A stretch of 45,194 bases of DNA from Bacteroidales bacterium UBA3834 (GCA_002392965.1 DGIA01000040.1:1-45194), one strand, 5' to 3'; shown: positions 19,099 through 27,397, counted from the first letter of the stretch. A program made the numbers and translations. The notes: generated by a model from the sequence alone, not told the origin.

Positions 19099-19809
19099 AT
19101 GAAAGGAAAACTGATACTATTCCCTGTCCCCATCGGAGCTGAGGAAATTACTTCTTCCCTACCCGCCCAAAACATCGAATTGCTGGCCTCGTGCCGCACC
19201 TTTATCGTCGAGGAGCTGCGCTCGGCGCGCCGCTTCCTCAAGAAGGCCGGCTACCCACATGCAATCGACGACACCACCTTCTATACCCTGAACGAGCATA
19301 CCACGCATGAGGAGATTGGCAATTATCTGGATGCCATCGACAAAGGCGAGAACATCGGTCTGCTGAGCGAGGCCGGATTGCCCTGTGTGGCCGACCCGGG
19401 GGCGATGATAACCCGTGTGGCACAACGGCGTGGCATCGAAGTGGTGCCGCTCGTGGGGCCTTCGTCGCTGATGCTGGCGCTGATGGCCTCGGGCTTCAAC
19501 GGACAATCGTTCGCCTTCGTGGGCTATCTGCCTGTGGATAAGTCGAAACGCGCCGCCGCCATCCGCCACCTCGAGGAGCGCCTGCATCGCGAGCACCAGA
19601 CGCAGATATTCATAGAAGCCCCCTACCGCAACAACCAGATGCTCGAAGCTCTGAGCACAGTGCTACAAGCTGATACGCTGGTATGCGTGGCTTGCGACCT
19701 CACGCTGCCGACGCAGTACATACGCACCCTGCCAAGCGGAAAGTGGAAAACGGAGAGAGAAAAAATCGACCTCCACAAAAGGAATACGGTGTTCCTTATC
19801 GGGGAGTAA
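19099..19809 (+). CDS. RsmI-like SAM-dependent methyltransferase (tetrapyrrole methylase fold)
   Basis: A 236-residue protein of the YraL/RsmI group. Motifs are LILFPVPIGAEE at the start, LLSEAGLPCVADPGAMI near 94 and LVGPSSLMLALMASGFNG near 120. RsmI methylates the 2'-O of C1402 in 16S rRNA. This protein is shorter than E. coli RsmI (about 286), and many Bacteroidota have such a second, shorter copy, so the substrate is uncertain. Near the C terminus a 7-bp tandem repeat (19738-19765) encodes SGKWKTEREK. Its 3' end overlaps the convergent DUF1905 gene by 14 bases. Confidence 0.85.
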   Translation: MKGKLILFPVPIGAEEITSSLPAQNIELLASCRTFIVEELRSARRFLKKAGYPHAIDDTTFYTLNEHTTHEEIGNYLDAIDKGENIGLLSEAGLPCVADPGAMITRVAQRRGIEVVPLVGPSSLMLALMASGFNGQSFAFVGYLPVDKSKRAAAIRHLEERLHREHQTQIFIEAPYRNNQMLEALSTVLQADTLVCVACDLTLPTQYIRTLPSGKWKTEREKIDLHKRNTVFLIGE

Positions 19810-20071
19810 TCGCGACCTCCACGCTGTCGCCGAAAGTCTTGCCTATCTTCTGTCGAATGGCTTTCGTTATTCCTATTATATAGCAGATATTGCCATCGGC
19901 ATCCTTGACACCCATATTGACCACACTTCCACTATAGGGCACGCCGTCGAAGGTGGCCTGCACCTTCAGCCGTCCCACGCCATACTCCTTGCGGATATCA
20001 ACAGGCACAACGATATACCCGGCATCCATGTCGCCATTCTGAATAATGATGGAGGTAAATCGGTGGGTCAT
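19796..20071 (-). CDS. DUF1905-domain small protein
   Basis: A 91-residue protein whose pattern HRFTSIIIQNGDMDAGYIVV, RLKVQATFDGVPYSGSVV and GITKAIRQKIGKTFGDSVEV fits the DUF1905 domain (a small beta-barrel often fused to YdeI-like domains). Its function is unknown. The ATG overlaps the stop of the SanA-like gene by 4 bases, and its end overlaps the convergent methyltransferase gene by 14 bases. Confidence 0.8.
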   Translation of the reverse strand: MTHRFTSIIIQNGDMDAGYIVVPVDIRKEYGVGRLKVQATFDGVPYSGSVVNMGVKDADGNICYIIGITKAIRQKIGKTFGDSVEVAITPR

Positions 20072-20709
20072 ATCGTTATCTGTTCTCCGAGGAAATGTGG
20101 GTCATGCATAAAGAGCAAGTCGAAGACCATCTTGGTGCGTGCCAGCCATTCGCGGACTGCCAGCCTCAGTTTGGTGGCACGGATATCGATGTCGGCGGCA
20201 TTGTAGGCCACGGCATCGACACCAACACGGTTGGCGATGTATAGTGCACGTTTGTTGTGCCACTGCTGCGATATGACGGTGAGGCTGTCCTGCCCGAAGA
20301 CCCGCTTGGCGCGCACCATGGAGTCATACGTGCGGAAGCCTGCGAAGTCAAGCACAATGCAGCTGTCGGGGATGCCAGCCTCAACCAGCGCCTGCCGCAT
20401 GTCTTCCGGCTCGTTGTAGCCCTTGCGGCTGTTGTCGCCGCTCACCAGCACCTTGCCCACCTTGCGGGCACGGTACAGCTCGGCACAGGCGGTGATACGA
20501 TTGTTGAAATAGGGATTAGGGTTGCCCGTACGGCCAAACCTCGTGGTGCCAAGCAGCAAGGCCACTCGGCGGTATGGCATATCGTCGGTACTGCTGTAAC
20601 AAAGTCCTTCCGCGGAACGGTTCACCAGAACATTGGCGACAATAGTAACAGTCGCTCCAGACAGGAGCAACGATACCAATGCAATCAGCAGTATCCGCCT
20701 AATCCTCAT
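20068..20709 (-). CDS. SanA/YdcF-like DUF218 membrane protein
   Basis: A 213-residue protein with an N-terminal membrane anchor (about 5-27, ILLIALVSLLLSGATVTIV) and a DUF218 domain with VALLLGT, RITACAELYRARKVGKVLVSGDN, EPEDMRQALVEAGIP and FRTYDSMVRAKRVFG. This is the SanA (vancomycin sensitivity) type, an envelope protein that affects the permeability barrier or lipid/peptidoglycan metabolism by an unknown reaction. Its ATG overlaps a TGA that ends a leftover copy of the RluB-like C terminus. Confidence 0.85.
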   Translation of the reverse strand: MRIRRILLIALVSLLLSGATVTIVANVLVNRSAEGLCYSSTDDMPYRRVALLLGTTRFGRTGNPNPYFNNRITACAELYRARKVGKVLVSGDNSRKGYNEPEDMRQALVEAGIPDSCIVLDFAGFRTYDSMVRAKRVFGQDSLTVISQQWHNKRALYIANRVGVDAVAYNAADIDIRATKLRLAVREWLARTKMVFDLLFMHDPHFLGEQITI

Positions 20710-20729
20710 ATCATCTTCAGGAAGCCCAC
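20706..20729 (-). pseudogene. Scar: second copy of the last eight codons of the RluB-like gene
   Basis: The minus strand from 20729 encodes VGFLKMI and TGA, the same as the end of the RluB-like gene (20773-20750). The two copies differ at four third-codon positions only (GTC/GTG, TTT/TTC, CTC/CTG, ATC/ATA). It is out of frame with the intact gene, and its stop overlaps the SanA-like ATG. It looks like the remnant of an earlier 3' end. Confidence 0.65.
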
Positions 20730-20749
20730 CTGGCAGGCAGCTGGCTTTC

Positions 20750-21751
20750 TCAGATCATCTTGAGAAAGCCGACTTCCTTCTCCGTCAGTTCGCGCCAGCG
20801 GCCGCGGGGGAGGTCTTTCTTGGTTAGGCCTGCGAAGGTGGTGCGGTCGAGCTTGTGCACCTCGTAGCCGAGGGCTTCGAAGAGGCGGCGCACGATGCGG
20901 TTGCGGCCGCTGTGCAGCTCCACGCCCACGATGCGCTTGTCGATGGTCTTGCCGACGGCGGCATATTGGATATCATCGACATGCATGGGGCCGTCCTCCA
21001 ACTCGATGCCTTCGAGGAGCTTCTTCATGTCCTCCTTGGTGACGGGCTTGTTGAGCTCCACCTGGTATATCTTATAGACCTGCGTGGAGGGGTGCGTCAG
21101 CTTCTTGGCCAGCTCACCGTCGTTGGTGAAGAGCAGCAGGCCGGTGGTGGCGCGGTCGAGGCGGCCGACTGGATAGATACGCTCGGCGCAACAGCCGTCC
21201 ATGAGCATCATCACCGTGCGGCGCTCCTGCGGGTCGTCGGTGGTGGTGATGAAGCCCTTGGGCTTGTTGAGCAGGAAGTAGCGCAGGCGCTCGCTGCGGA
21301 GCTTCTCGCCGCCGTACTGCACCTCGTCGCCGGGCATCACCTGGTAGCCCATCTCGGTGACCACCTTGCCGTTGACCTTCACGCTGCCGGCGGCGATGAG
21401 CTCGTCGGCCTCGCGGCGCGAGCAGATGCCGGCATGGGCGATGTACTTGTTCAGGCGCATGGCACCTTCGGCATGGGGCTCCTTGGGTTTTTGCGGAGCG
21501 GAGACCTTGCGGCCAGCGGGACGGGTGGCACGCACAGGACGGTCGTAGGACTTTTTGGCGCCTCCGCGGGATTCCTTGTCGTCGTACTTCTTGCGGGCAG
21601 GGGCTTCGCTGCGCTTTGCCCTTGCCTGGGCGACTTCGCGCTCTGCATTGGTCGCGCCGCTCCTGCGGGGCTTTTCCGTCTTGGCGGCTCTTGCTTCGCG
21701 GGGCTTGCTATTCTCCTTGGTCGGTCTGCTGTTGTCTTTTTTCTGTATCAT
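20750..21751 (-). CDS. 23S rRNA pseudouridine synthase, RluB/RsuA family, with long basic N-terminal tail
   Basis: From the ATG at 21751 the protein has 333 residues. Residues 1-100 are a Lys/Arg/Ala/Glu-rich disordered tail. An S4 domain follows (MRLNKYIAHAGICSRREADELI), then the RsuA/RluB catalytic domain with YPVGRLDRATTGLLLFTNDG, where the Asp near 196 is the catalytic residue. It makes pseudouridine in rRNA, probably 23S position 2605 if RluB. The charged tail is usual in Bacteroidota copies. The start overlaps the preceding gene by 44 bases; an earlier TTG would extend it 21 codons but is unlikely. Confidence 0.88.
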   Translation of the reverse strand: MIQKKDNSRPTKENSKPREARAAKTEKPRRSGATNAEREVAQARAKRSEAPARKKYDDKESRGGAKKSYDRPVRATRPAGRKVSAPQKPKEPHAEGAMRLNKYIAHAGICSRREADELIAAGSVKVNGKVVTEMGYQVMPGDEVQYGGEKLRSERLRYFLLNKPKGFITTTDDPQERRTVMMLMDGCCAERIYPVGRLDRATTGLLLFTNDGELAKKLTHPSTQVYKIYQVELNKPVTKEDMKKLLEGIELEDGPMHVDDIQYAAVGKTIDKRIVGVELHSGRNRIVRRLFEALGYEVHKLDRTTFAGLTKKDLPRGRWRELTEKEVGFLKMI

Positions 21752-22232
21752 TGTTGTCTGTTTTTTGTTCTTGCCATTCTTTGAGCTCCTCGATGGCGCG
21801 GTGGTGTCCGCCAAAGTGCATCACGTAAGGCCAGGCGTACTCTTTTTCCTGATAGATGAGGAATTTCTCCGTCTCGCGGGCCAGCATGAGGAATATCTCG
21901 AGGCGGTGCGAGAGGAGCCACTTGACGGCGGGGATGTTGCGGCGCGCCGCGAGGGCGTACATCATGTTCACCTTGGTGAGGTTGCGCTGCACCCATTCCT
22001 GTGCCTTCTCGTCGCCGTCGCAGGCGTTGCTGAGGATGGCCAGCCAGGCGAAGTCGTGCTTGAAGAGCCACACCATAGCGTCGTCGTCGCCGCGGATGGC
22101 GTTGCTAAATGCAGCCAGTTCGGGGTGCGGCCCCTCCACGAGTACGCGGAAGAAATCCGTCCGTCCCTCCACGCACTTCACCAGCGCCAGCAGGTGCTTC
22201 ACATCATATTGCTCCAAGCCTTTCATGCACAT
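21708..22232 (-). CDS. Conserved hypothetical helical protein, ankyrin-like
   Basis: A 174-residue soluble protein made of short helical pairs (YDVKHLLALVKCVEGRTDF, DDDAMVWLFKHDFAWLAIL, RRNIPAVKWLLSHRLEIFLM), which resembles ankyrin-type repeats without the full consensus. No catalytic motif was recognised. The acidic and Gln-rich C-terminal tail is encoded in the overlap with the RluB-like gene. The two genes are clearly co-transcribed. GC-rich codon use matches the neighbours. Confidence 0.7.
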   Translation of the reverse strand: MCMKGLEQYDVKHLLALVKCVEGRTDFFRVLVEGPHPELAAFSNAIRGDDDAMVWLFKHDFAWLAILSNACDGDEKAQEWVQRNLTKVNMMYALAARRNIPAVKWLLSHRLEIFLMLARETEKFLIYQEKEYAWPYVMHFGGHHRAIEELKEWQEQKTDNNDTEKRQQQTDQGE

Positions 22233-22290
22233 TTATTAACGCATACCCTCCCCTATTATTGCCTAATTATCACCCTCTGCGCAAATAAAT

Positions 22291-22321
22291 TTTGCCACCT
22301 CGCAGAATTGTCGTATCTTTG
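22291..22321 (+). promoter_or_regulatory. Consensus promoter for a structured RNA
   Basis: TTTG at 22291-22294, exactly 19 bases, then TATCTTTG at 22314-22321. The following CAGTCG is shared with the promoters at 30305 and 27398 on the minus strand. Start expected near 22325-22328. Confidence 0.85.
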
Positions 22322-22326
22322 CAGTC

Positions 22327-22515
22327 GATTTCAACAGTGAAATCACCGAAGCGTTATACGCGTTCTGTGCAAAGGAACCTGAGAAACTCCAAAGAAAAAC
22401 AGAATCTGTGTAATGGCTTTCGCTGTTTAGCGTGGGCTTATTGCATCTTCTTTTTTCAAGGTAATTCTCAGGACCTCTTTGCAGGAAGCGGCATACGGCG
22501 CCACGCTTCTTTTAT
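22327..22515 (+). ncRNA. Candidate structured RNA with a long rod fold, possibly 6S-like
   Basis: Directly after a consensus promoter, a 5' hairpin forms (GATTTC 22327-22332 with GAAATC 22339-22344). Then a rod closes: GAAGCGT 22348-22354 with ACGCTTC 22503-22509, TGCAAAG 22368-22374 with CTTTGCA 22477-22483, and CCTGAGAA 22378-22385 with TTCTCAGG 22465-22472. A large open bubble (22386-22408 and 22446-22464) leads to an apical stem (TGTAAT with ATTGCA, CGCT with AGCG). The last arm runs into TTTTATTATT. Length near 185 bases and a rod with a central bubble are features of 6S RNA. No protein frame occupies it. The family name is an inference. Confidence 0.65.
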
Positions 22516-22560
22516 TATTGCTCAACGGGGCGCGGGAGAGCGGAACAAACAATAAAAGAA

Positions 22561-23355
22561 ATGGAAAATAGCGAACAGAATCAGCACGGAGAGATAACGT
22601 CATTTTATAATGGAAAGAGGAAAGAATATTCCAAAAAGAAATGGAGAATTCTAATTCCCATATCACTTCTAATTATTTTTATCATTTCAGCATTTGCTTT
22701 TTTCCAATACAAGCAGCATAAATTAGAAACTGCTCTCATCGAAGAAATGACAAAAGAGCTTTTGGCGCAATATAAATGCAATGGCTACATTTATCAAGAA
22801 GGAGGAAACATGATACAACAAATACTCCAAAGCGGCCAAATAACATCTAACGGATATGTGGGAGCAGGAATGGACCCATCGGAAATAAAAGATTATGTTG
22901 AAGGACAGCTATACGCATTGAACTATAAGTTACAATATACTACCGATTTTTCTAATGTACTCTCTCAAAAGCCAGTTATTAATTTAGAGGATGAATTTCA
23001 GAAACATTACGAATCGGAAAGAAAAAACACCAATGTGGTTTTAAGCAAATTAGTACCAGTTGAAACAACTGGCAAGACAAAAATATGGACTTATACCGAG
23101 ATGAATAGTGGAGTGGATTTTATTGCGACAAGGGATGAAAAAGGAACCATTGCTGTAAAAGTAACAGAGGATGGGGCTGCAATGTGTTATAACCTATACA
23201 TTAAACAACATGCAGAAACACTTGAGGCACTCTACACAGAATACAAAAATACGGTGTCAAGTATTGCTGCAAAAGAGAGGGCTGAAAGAGACAGACGTGA
23301 CAGAAATGCTCGGGATGCTTTATTCGGTCTGGGATTGATGGGCCTATTTTTATAA
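22561..23355 (+). CDS. Hypothetical membrane-anchored protein
   Basis: A 264-residue protein not recognised. A basic cytosolic N terminus (YNGKRKEYSKKKWR) is followed by one membrane helix at about 30-52 (ILIPISLLIIFIISAFAFFQ), an outer domain, and a charged helix (AAKERAERDRRDRNARDALFG) with a short hydrophobic end (LGLGLMGLFL-like). The gene is far more A/T-rich than its neighbours, a possible sign of transfer. It lies behind the candidate RNA with no clear promoter of its own, and is followed by a 41-bp repeat array. Confidence 0.7.
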   Translation: MENSEQNQHGEITSFYNGKRKEYSKKKWRILIPISLLIIFIISAFAFFQYKQHKLETALIEEMTKELLAQYKCNGYIYQEGGNMIQQILQSGQITSNGYVGAGMDPSEIKDYVEGQLYALNYKLQYTTDFSNVLSQKPVINLEDEFQKHYESERKNTNVVLSKLVPVETTGKTKIWTYTEMNSGVDFIATRDEKGTIAVKVTEDGAAMCYNLYIKQHAETLEALYTEYKNTVSSIAAKERAERDRRDRNARDALFGLGLMGLFL

Positions 23356-23361
23356 AAAAGT

Positions 23362-23604
23362 TCCAAATGATTTTTAAAACGGCCAAAAGCATATGCCGCT
23401 ACGCCCAAATAATTTTGAAAATGGGTAAAATGAGTGTCGCAAGTCCCAAATGATTTTGAAAATGGCCAAAATGGATGTCGCCAGGCCCAAATGATTTTAA
23501 AAACGGCTAAAATGAGTGTCGCTAGGCATTTTTAAAATCAAAACATGGTTTCGCAGGCCGCGACGGCCGTTTTCAAAATGAAAACATGGTTGCGACACTT
23601 GCGA
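23362..23604. repeat. 41-bp tandem array: four direct and two inverted units
   Basis: Direct units begin at 23362, 23404, 23445 and 23486 with the pattern CCCAAATGATTTTGAAAATG then GCCAAAATGAGTGTCGC. Two further units with ATCAAAACATGGTT (centred on 23543) and ATGAAAACATGGTT (23584) keep the 41-bp step but read as degenerate reverse complements. The array lies between the convergent hypothetical gene and pheT. It encodes nothing, since 41 is not a multiple of three. Confidence 0.85.
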
Positions 23605-23655
23605 CAGCGACAATAAAAAATGAAGAGAGGCCCGCGACGGAACGTCGCGGGCCTC
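23605..23655 (-). terminator. Intrinsic terminator of pheT
   Basis: GAGGCCCGCGACG (23627-23639) and CGTCGCGGGCCTC (23643-23655) form a 13-bp perfect stem with a 3-base loop. On the minus strand it is followed by TTCATTTTTTATTG, a good U tract. It lies 20 bases after the pheT stop. Confidence 0.85.
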
Positions 23656-23675
23656 ATCTATATTGTGTCTGCCTA

Positions 23676-26156
23676 TTATCCGCGGATTTTCGCGCCCAGC
23701 TGGGTCTCGAGGGTCTTCTGGATCTTGGCCATGGTGGACTCAATCTGTTTGTCGTTGAGGGTCTTGTCCTTGTCCTGCAGGATGAAGCTGACGGCGTAGG
23801 ACTTGAAGCCGTCGGCGATACCCTTGCCCTCGTAGACGTCGAAGAGGCTGACGCGCTTGAGCAGTTTCTTCTCGCACTGCATGGCGGCCTGCTCGATGGC
23901 GGCGAAGGTGACGTCCTTACGCAGGATGAGAGCCAGGTCGCGGCGCACCTCGGGGAACTTGGCCACCTCCTGATACTGCACCTCCTTGGTCGGGTAGCCC
24001 TTGAGGAGGAGCGTCCAGTTGAGGTCGGCGTAGAAGACGGGCTGCTTGATATCCATCCGCTTCAGCGTCTCGCGGCCGATGCGGCCGATGGTGCCCAGCA
24101 GCTTCTTGCTGTCGCGCTGGATGATGTCGAGGCCTTCGGCGAAGAATTTTTCTCCAGCGGGCACCATCTCCACGCGGCCCATGTTGACGCGCATGCGGTG
24201 CAGGATGTCCATGACGTAGGCCTTGAGGTAGAAGAAATCGGTCTCGGCGGGTTTCATCTTCCAGCTCTCGGGCGTCATGTTGCCGGTGAGGAAGATGCTG
24301 ACATGCTCGGTCTCGTTGAAGCGCTTGGTGACGGGCAGCTCCTGGTTGGCGGCCTCGTCGGTCTTCACGTAGCTGCGGCCGAACTCGTAGAGCTTCTGGT
24401 CGTGGATCTTATAATTAATGTTACGCGCGATGCACTCCAGGCCGCTGTAGAGCAGCGTCTGGCGCATGACGTTGAGTTCCTTCGACAGGGGGTTGATGAT
24501 GGGGATGCAGCGGTCGGCCGGGAAGTCGGGATTCTCGTCGTAGTATTCGCTTTTGGTCAGCGAGTTGTTCATTATCTCGCTGAAGCCGTTGTCGGTGAGG
24601 TAGTCGCTCACGGCGTTCTTCAGCTTGCGCGGGTCGGGCTTCTTGCCGTAGGAGAGGCAGCTGTTGACCGTGGTGCCGATGTGGATGTTGTTGTAGCCGT
24701 AGATGCGCATGATTTCCTCCACGATGTCGCACTCGCGCGTGACGTCGGCCTTGCAGGTGGGCACACGGAGGGTCATACCCTCGGCGTCCTCGCGCACAAT
24801 CTCGATGTCGAGCGACGTGAGGGCCGTACGCACGGCCTCCAGCGGGATGTCCTGCCCCACGAGGTCGAACATGCGGCGGAAGTTCACCTCCACCGTAGGA
24901 CGCTCAATCTTGTTGGGGTAGAGGTCCACCATCTGACCGCAGATGTCGCCACCGGCCAGCTCACGGATGAGCTTCACGGCGCGGCGCAGGGCCCACTCGG
25001 TGATGTTGGGGTCGCAGGTGCGCTCGTAGCGGTAGCTGGCGTCGGTCTTCAGGGTGTGGCGCTGGCTGGTCTTGCGGATGCTCACGGGGTTGAAGAAAGC
25101 GCTCTCCAGAAAGACGTTCGTGGTCTCCATGCTCACGCCGCTCTTCTGTCCGCCGAAGACACCGGCGATGCACATACCCTCGTTCTCGTCGCAGATCATC
25201 AGGTCGCGAGCGTCGAGCGTGCGCTCCACGCCGTCGAGAGTGACGAACTTGGTGCCCTGCGGCAGGCGCTTCACGACGACATGGCCGCCGCCAATCTTGT
25301 CGGCATCAAAGGCGTGCAGCGGCTGGCCCACCTCCATCATAACGAAGTTGGTGACGTCGACGATATTGTTGATGGGACGCAGGCCCACGGTGCGCAGGCG
25401 GTTCTGCAGCCACTCGGGACTCTCCCCTACCTTCACATTGCGCAGCGTGATGCCCGTGTAGCGCGGGCAGAGGTCGGGCTCTTCGACGGTGACCTTTATA
25501 GGCTCACCTGTGGTTTTTGGGGTGAGGTCGGCAGCCACCTCCGGCCACTTTATCCTCAGCGGCTTTCCCTCGCGGGTATTGCGGACGGCCACCACGTCGC
25601 GGGCCACGCCGATATGCGAGATGGCGTCCATGCGGTTGGCCGTGATGGCCACCTCCAGCAGGCAGTCGTCCTTCACGTGGAAGTACTCCTTGGCGGGCAT
25701 TCCCACGGGGGCGTCGTCGGGCAGCACCATGATGCCGGCGTGGTCGGTGCCCAGCTGCAGCTCGTCGGCAGCGCAGAGCATGCCCTCGCTGACGGCGCCG
25801 CGCAGCTTGCCCTTCTTGATCTCGTAGTACTCGGTATCCGAGGTGTATATCTTGGTGCCTATCTGTGCGCACACCACCTTCTGTCCAGCGGCCACGTTGG
25901 GGGCGCCGCAGACGATGTTCAGCGGACGCTCGCCGCCCACGTCGACGGTTGTCAGGTGCAGGTGGTCGCTGTCGGGGTGCGGCTCGCAGGTCAGCACCTG
26001 CGCTATCACCACATGCTCCAGACCGCCCTTGATGGTCTCCACCTTCTCCATGCTGTCCACCTCCAGACCGGAGAAAGTCAGCAGGTCGTCCAACTCTTGA
26101 GGAGTCATATCCTCAATATCCACATACTCTTTAAGCCAATCAAAAGAAATATTCAT
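23676..26156 (-). CDS. pheT: Phenylalanyl-tRNA synthetase beta subunit
   Basis: An 826-residue PheT of usual length. Domains in order: N-terminal core, EMAP/tRNA-binding domain (about 40-150, with HVVIAQVLTCEPHPDSDHL), B3/B4 editing domain (about 210-390), B5 (about 400-475, with KADVTRECDIVEEIMRIYGY), a synthetase-like core (about 490-700), and the C-terminal anticodon-binding FDX-ACB domain (about 730-826, ending in KTLETQLGAKIRG). It charges tRNA-Phe with the alpha subunit, which is not in the window. It is a single gene with a consensus promoter and a strong terminator. Confidence 0.95.
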   Translation of the reverse strand: MNISFDWLKEYVDIEDMTPQELDDLLTFSGLEVDSMEKVETIKGGLEHVVIAQVLTCEPHPDSDHLHLTTVDVGGERPLNIVCGAPNVAAGQKVVCAQIGTKIYTSDTEYYEIKKGKLRGAVSEGMLCAADELQLGTDHAGIMVLPDDAPVGMPAKEYFHVKDDCLLEVAITANRMDAISHIGVARDVVAVRNTREGKPLRIKWPEVAADLTPKTTGEPIKVTVEEPDLCPRYTGITLRNVKVGESPEWLQNRLRTVGLRPINNIVDVTNFVMMEVGQPLHAFDADKIGGGHVVVKRLPQGTKFVTLDGVERTLDARDLMICDENEGMCIAGVFGGQKSGVSMETTNVFLESAFFNPVSIRKTSQRHTLKTDASYRYERTCDPNITEWALRRAVKLIRELAGGDICGQMVDLYPNKIERPTVEVNFRRMFDLVGQDIPLEAVRTALTSLDIEIVREDAEGMTLRVPTCKADVTRECDIVEEIMRIYGYNNIHIGTTVNSCLSYGKKPDPRKLKNAVSDYLTDNGFSEIMNNSLTKSEYYDENPDFPADRCIPIINPLSKELNVMRQTLLYSGLECIARNINYKIHDQKLYEFGRSYVKTDEAANQELPVTKRFNETEHVSIFLTGNMTPESWKMKPAETDFFYLKAYVMDILHRMRVNMGRVEMVPAGEKFFAEGLDIIQRDSKKLLGTIGRIGRETLKRMDIKQPVFYADLNWTLLLKGYPTKEVQYQEVAKFPEVRRDLALILRKDVTFAAIEQAAMQCEKKLLKRVSLFDVYEGKGIADGFKSYAVSFILQDKDKTLNDKQIESTMAKIQKTLETQLGAKIRG

Positions 26157-26205
26157 ATATATATCAGTTTATTATCAATAATATATAGTTTTTATATTCA
26201 AATTG

Positions 26206-26236
26206 CAAAAATACAACTTTTTCTGTAACCAGCAAA
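26206..26236 (-). promoter_or_regulatory. Consensus promoter of pheT
   Basis: Minus strand: TTTG at 26236-26233, 19 bases, then TATTTTTG at 26213-26206. The leader to the ATG at 26156 is about 45 bases and A/T-rich. Confidence 0.85.
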
Positions 26237-26242
26237 GTGTTT

Positions 26243-27373
26243 TTACTTGCCACATACAAAATCCTGATAGTTCTCAGGCGTAATCACCGCGAATGTATGC
26301 TCTGGATAGCCTTTGGCGAAGGTGTCCGTCAACCGAGGTTGCTTCATAGGGCTCCATTTAAATTCGTAGGCGTGCAATACACCATCGTAGTCCTCGATAT
26401 AGTCTACCTCTTGTTGCTGCTGGGTGCGCCAGAAATAACTCTTGCCATAAAAACTGCTATACGAGTTGTGCTTCATTCGCTCACTTATAGCATAATTCTC
26501 CCACAACGCACCTGTATCGTTCCGCAACGCCAACGGCTTGTAGTCTCCAATCAACGCATTACGCACGCCATTGTCATAAAAATATATCTTGCGGCTTTTC
26601 TTCAACTCATTGCGCACATTGCGGCTGAACGACCGTAGATGAAACACCACATACGACTTCTCCAACAAGTCGATATATCGCTGTACGGTAATGGATGTCA
26701 ATCCTAACAGCCGCCCCAACTCATTGAACGAAACCTCGCTGCCCACCTGCAAAGCCAGCGCTTGCATCAATTGTTCTATTATTTCAGGTTTACGGACATC
26801 TTGAAACGAGAATATGTCTTTATACAGATAACTGCTCACGAGGTTCGTCAAGGTCTCACGCTCCTCACCCATGAGGTTTACCACTTCGGGATAAGAGCCA
26901 TATATCAGCCTGTGCTCAAGCATGCGGCGCTCTTCCGAAGGGCCAAACTCTTTGATAAGCTCTTCGGCCGAAAAAGGGAACATCACATACTCATATTTGC
27001 GTCCTGTGAGTGGTTCGTTGATGGAGTTGGAGAGTTCTATGGCAGAAGAGCCTGTTACGACAACTTGCTTCTCGGGATAGTTATCCACCATTAGTTTCAA
27101 CGTAATACCGATATTTTGTACACGTTGTGCTTCGTCAATCAGTATCAAGTCTGCATTTGCTGTCTCTGCTCCTAATTGTGTGGAGGTGGGTTCTGCGAGT
27201 TTGCGTCTAACATCAGGCTCGTCACAGTTCCATACCACAACCTTGCGGTCGGTGTCTGCCGTCAGCATCCGTAGCAGCGTAGTCTTTCCCACCTGTCTTG
27301 GACCGACAACAATAATAACCTTTCCACGATACAATCGTTTATCAATCTGCTCTTTAATCAGTCTGTAAACCAT
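26243..27373 (-). CDS. ATPase with AAA_14 and DUF4143 domains
   Basis: A 376-residue protein with Walker A GPRQVGKTT at residues 24-32, Walker B LILIDEAQ near 84, and a sensor-like VVTGSSA near 110. The C-terminal part (about 195-376) has the DUF4143 pattern YIDLLEKSYVVFHLRSFSRN and WENYAISERMK, ending in a PD-D/EXK-like EVDYIEDYDG and EFKWS. These ATPases are common in gut Bacteroidota and archaea and their role is unknown; the ED...EFKW segment suggests a nuclease-like fold. It is a single gene in an A/T-rich repeat region, probably an accessory gene. Confidence 0.88.
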   Translation of the reverse strand: MVYRLIKEQIDKRLYRGKVIIVVGPRQVGKTTLLRMLTADTDRKVVVWNCDEPDVRRKLAEPTSTQLGAETANADLILIDEAQRVQNIGITLKLMVDNYPEKQVVVTGSSAIELSNSINEPLTGRKYEYVMFPFSAEELIKEFGPSEERRMLEHRLIYGSYPEVVNLMGEERETLTNLVSSYLYKDIFSFQDVRKPEIIEQLMQALALQVGSEVSFNELGRLLGLTSITVQRYIDLLEKSYVVFHLRSFSRNVRNELKKSRKIYFYDNGVRNALIGDYKPLALRNDTGALWENYAISERMKHNSYSSFYGKSYFWRTQQQQEVDYIEDYDGVLHAYEFKWSPMKQPRLTDTFAKGYPEHTFAVITPENYQDFVCGK

Positions 27374-27397
27374 AATTATCTATACTTTTACCGACTG

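Noticed and set aside
23586..26228. Long open frame (880 codons) antisense to pheT
   Set aside because: It covers pheT on the other strand and has the same low-quality composition; pheT is certain.
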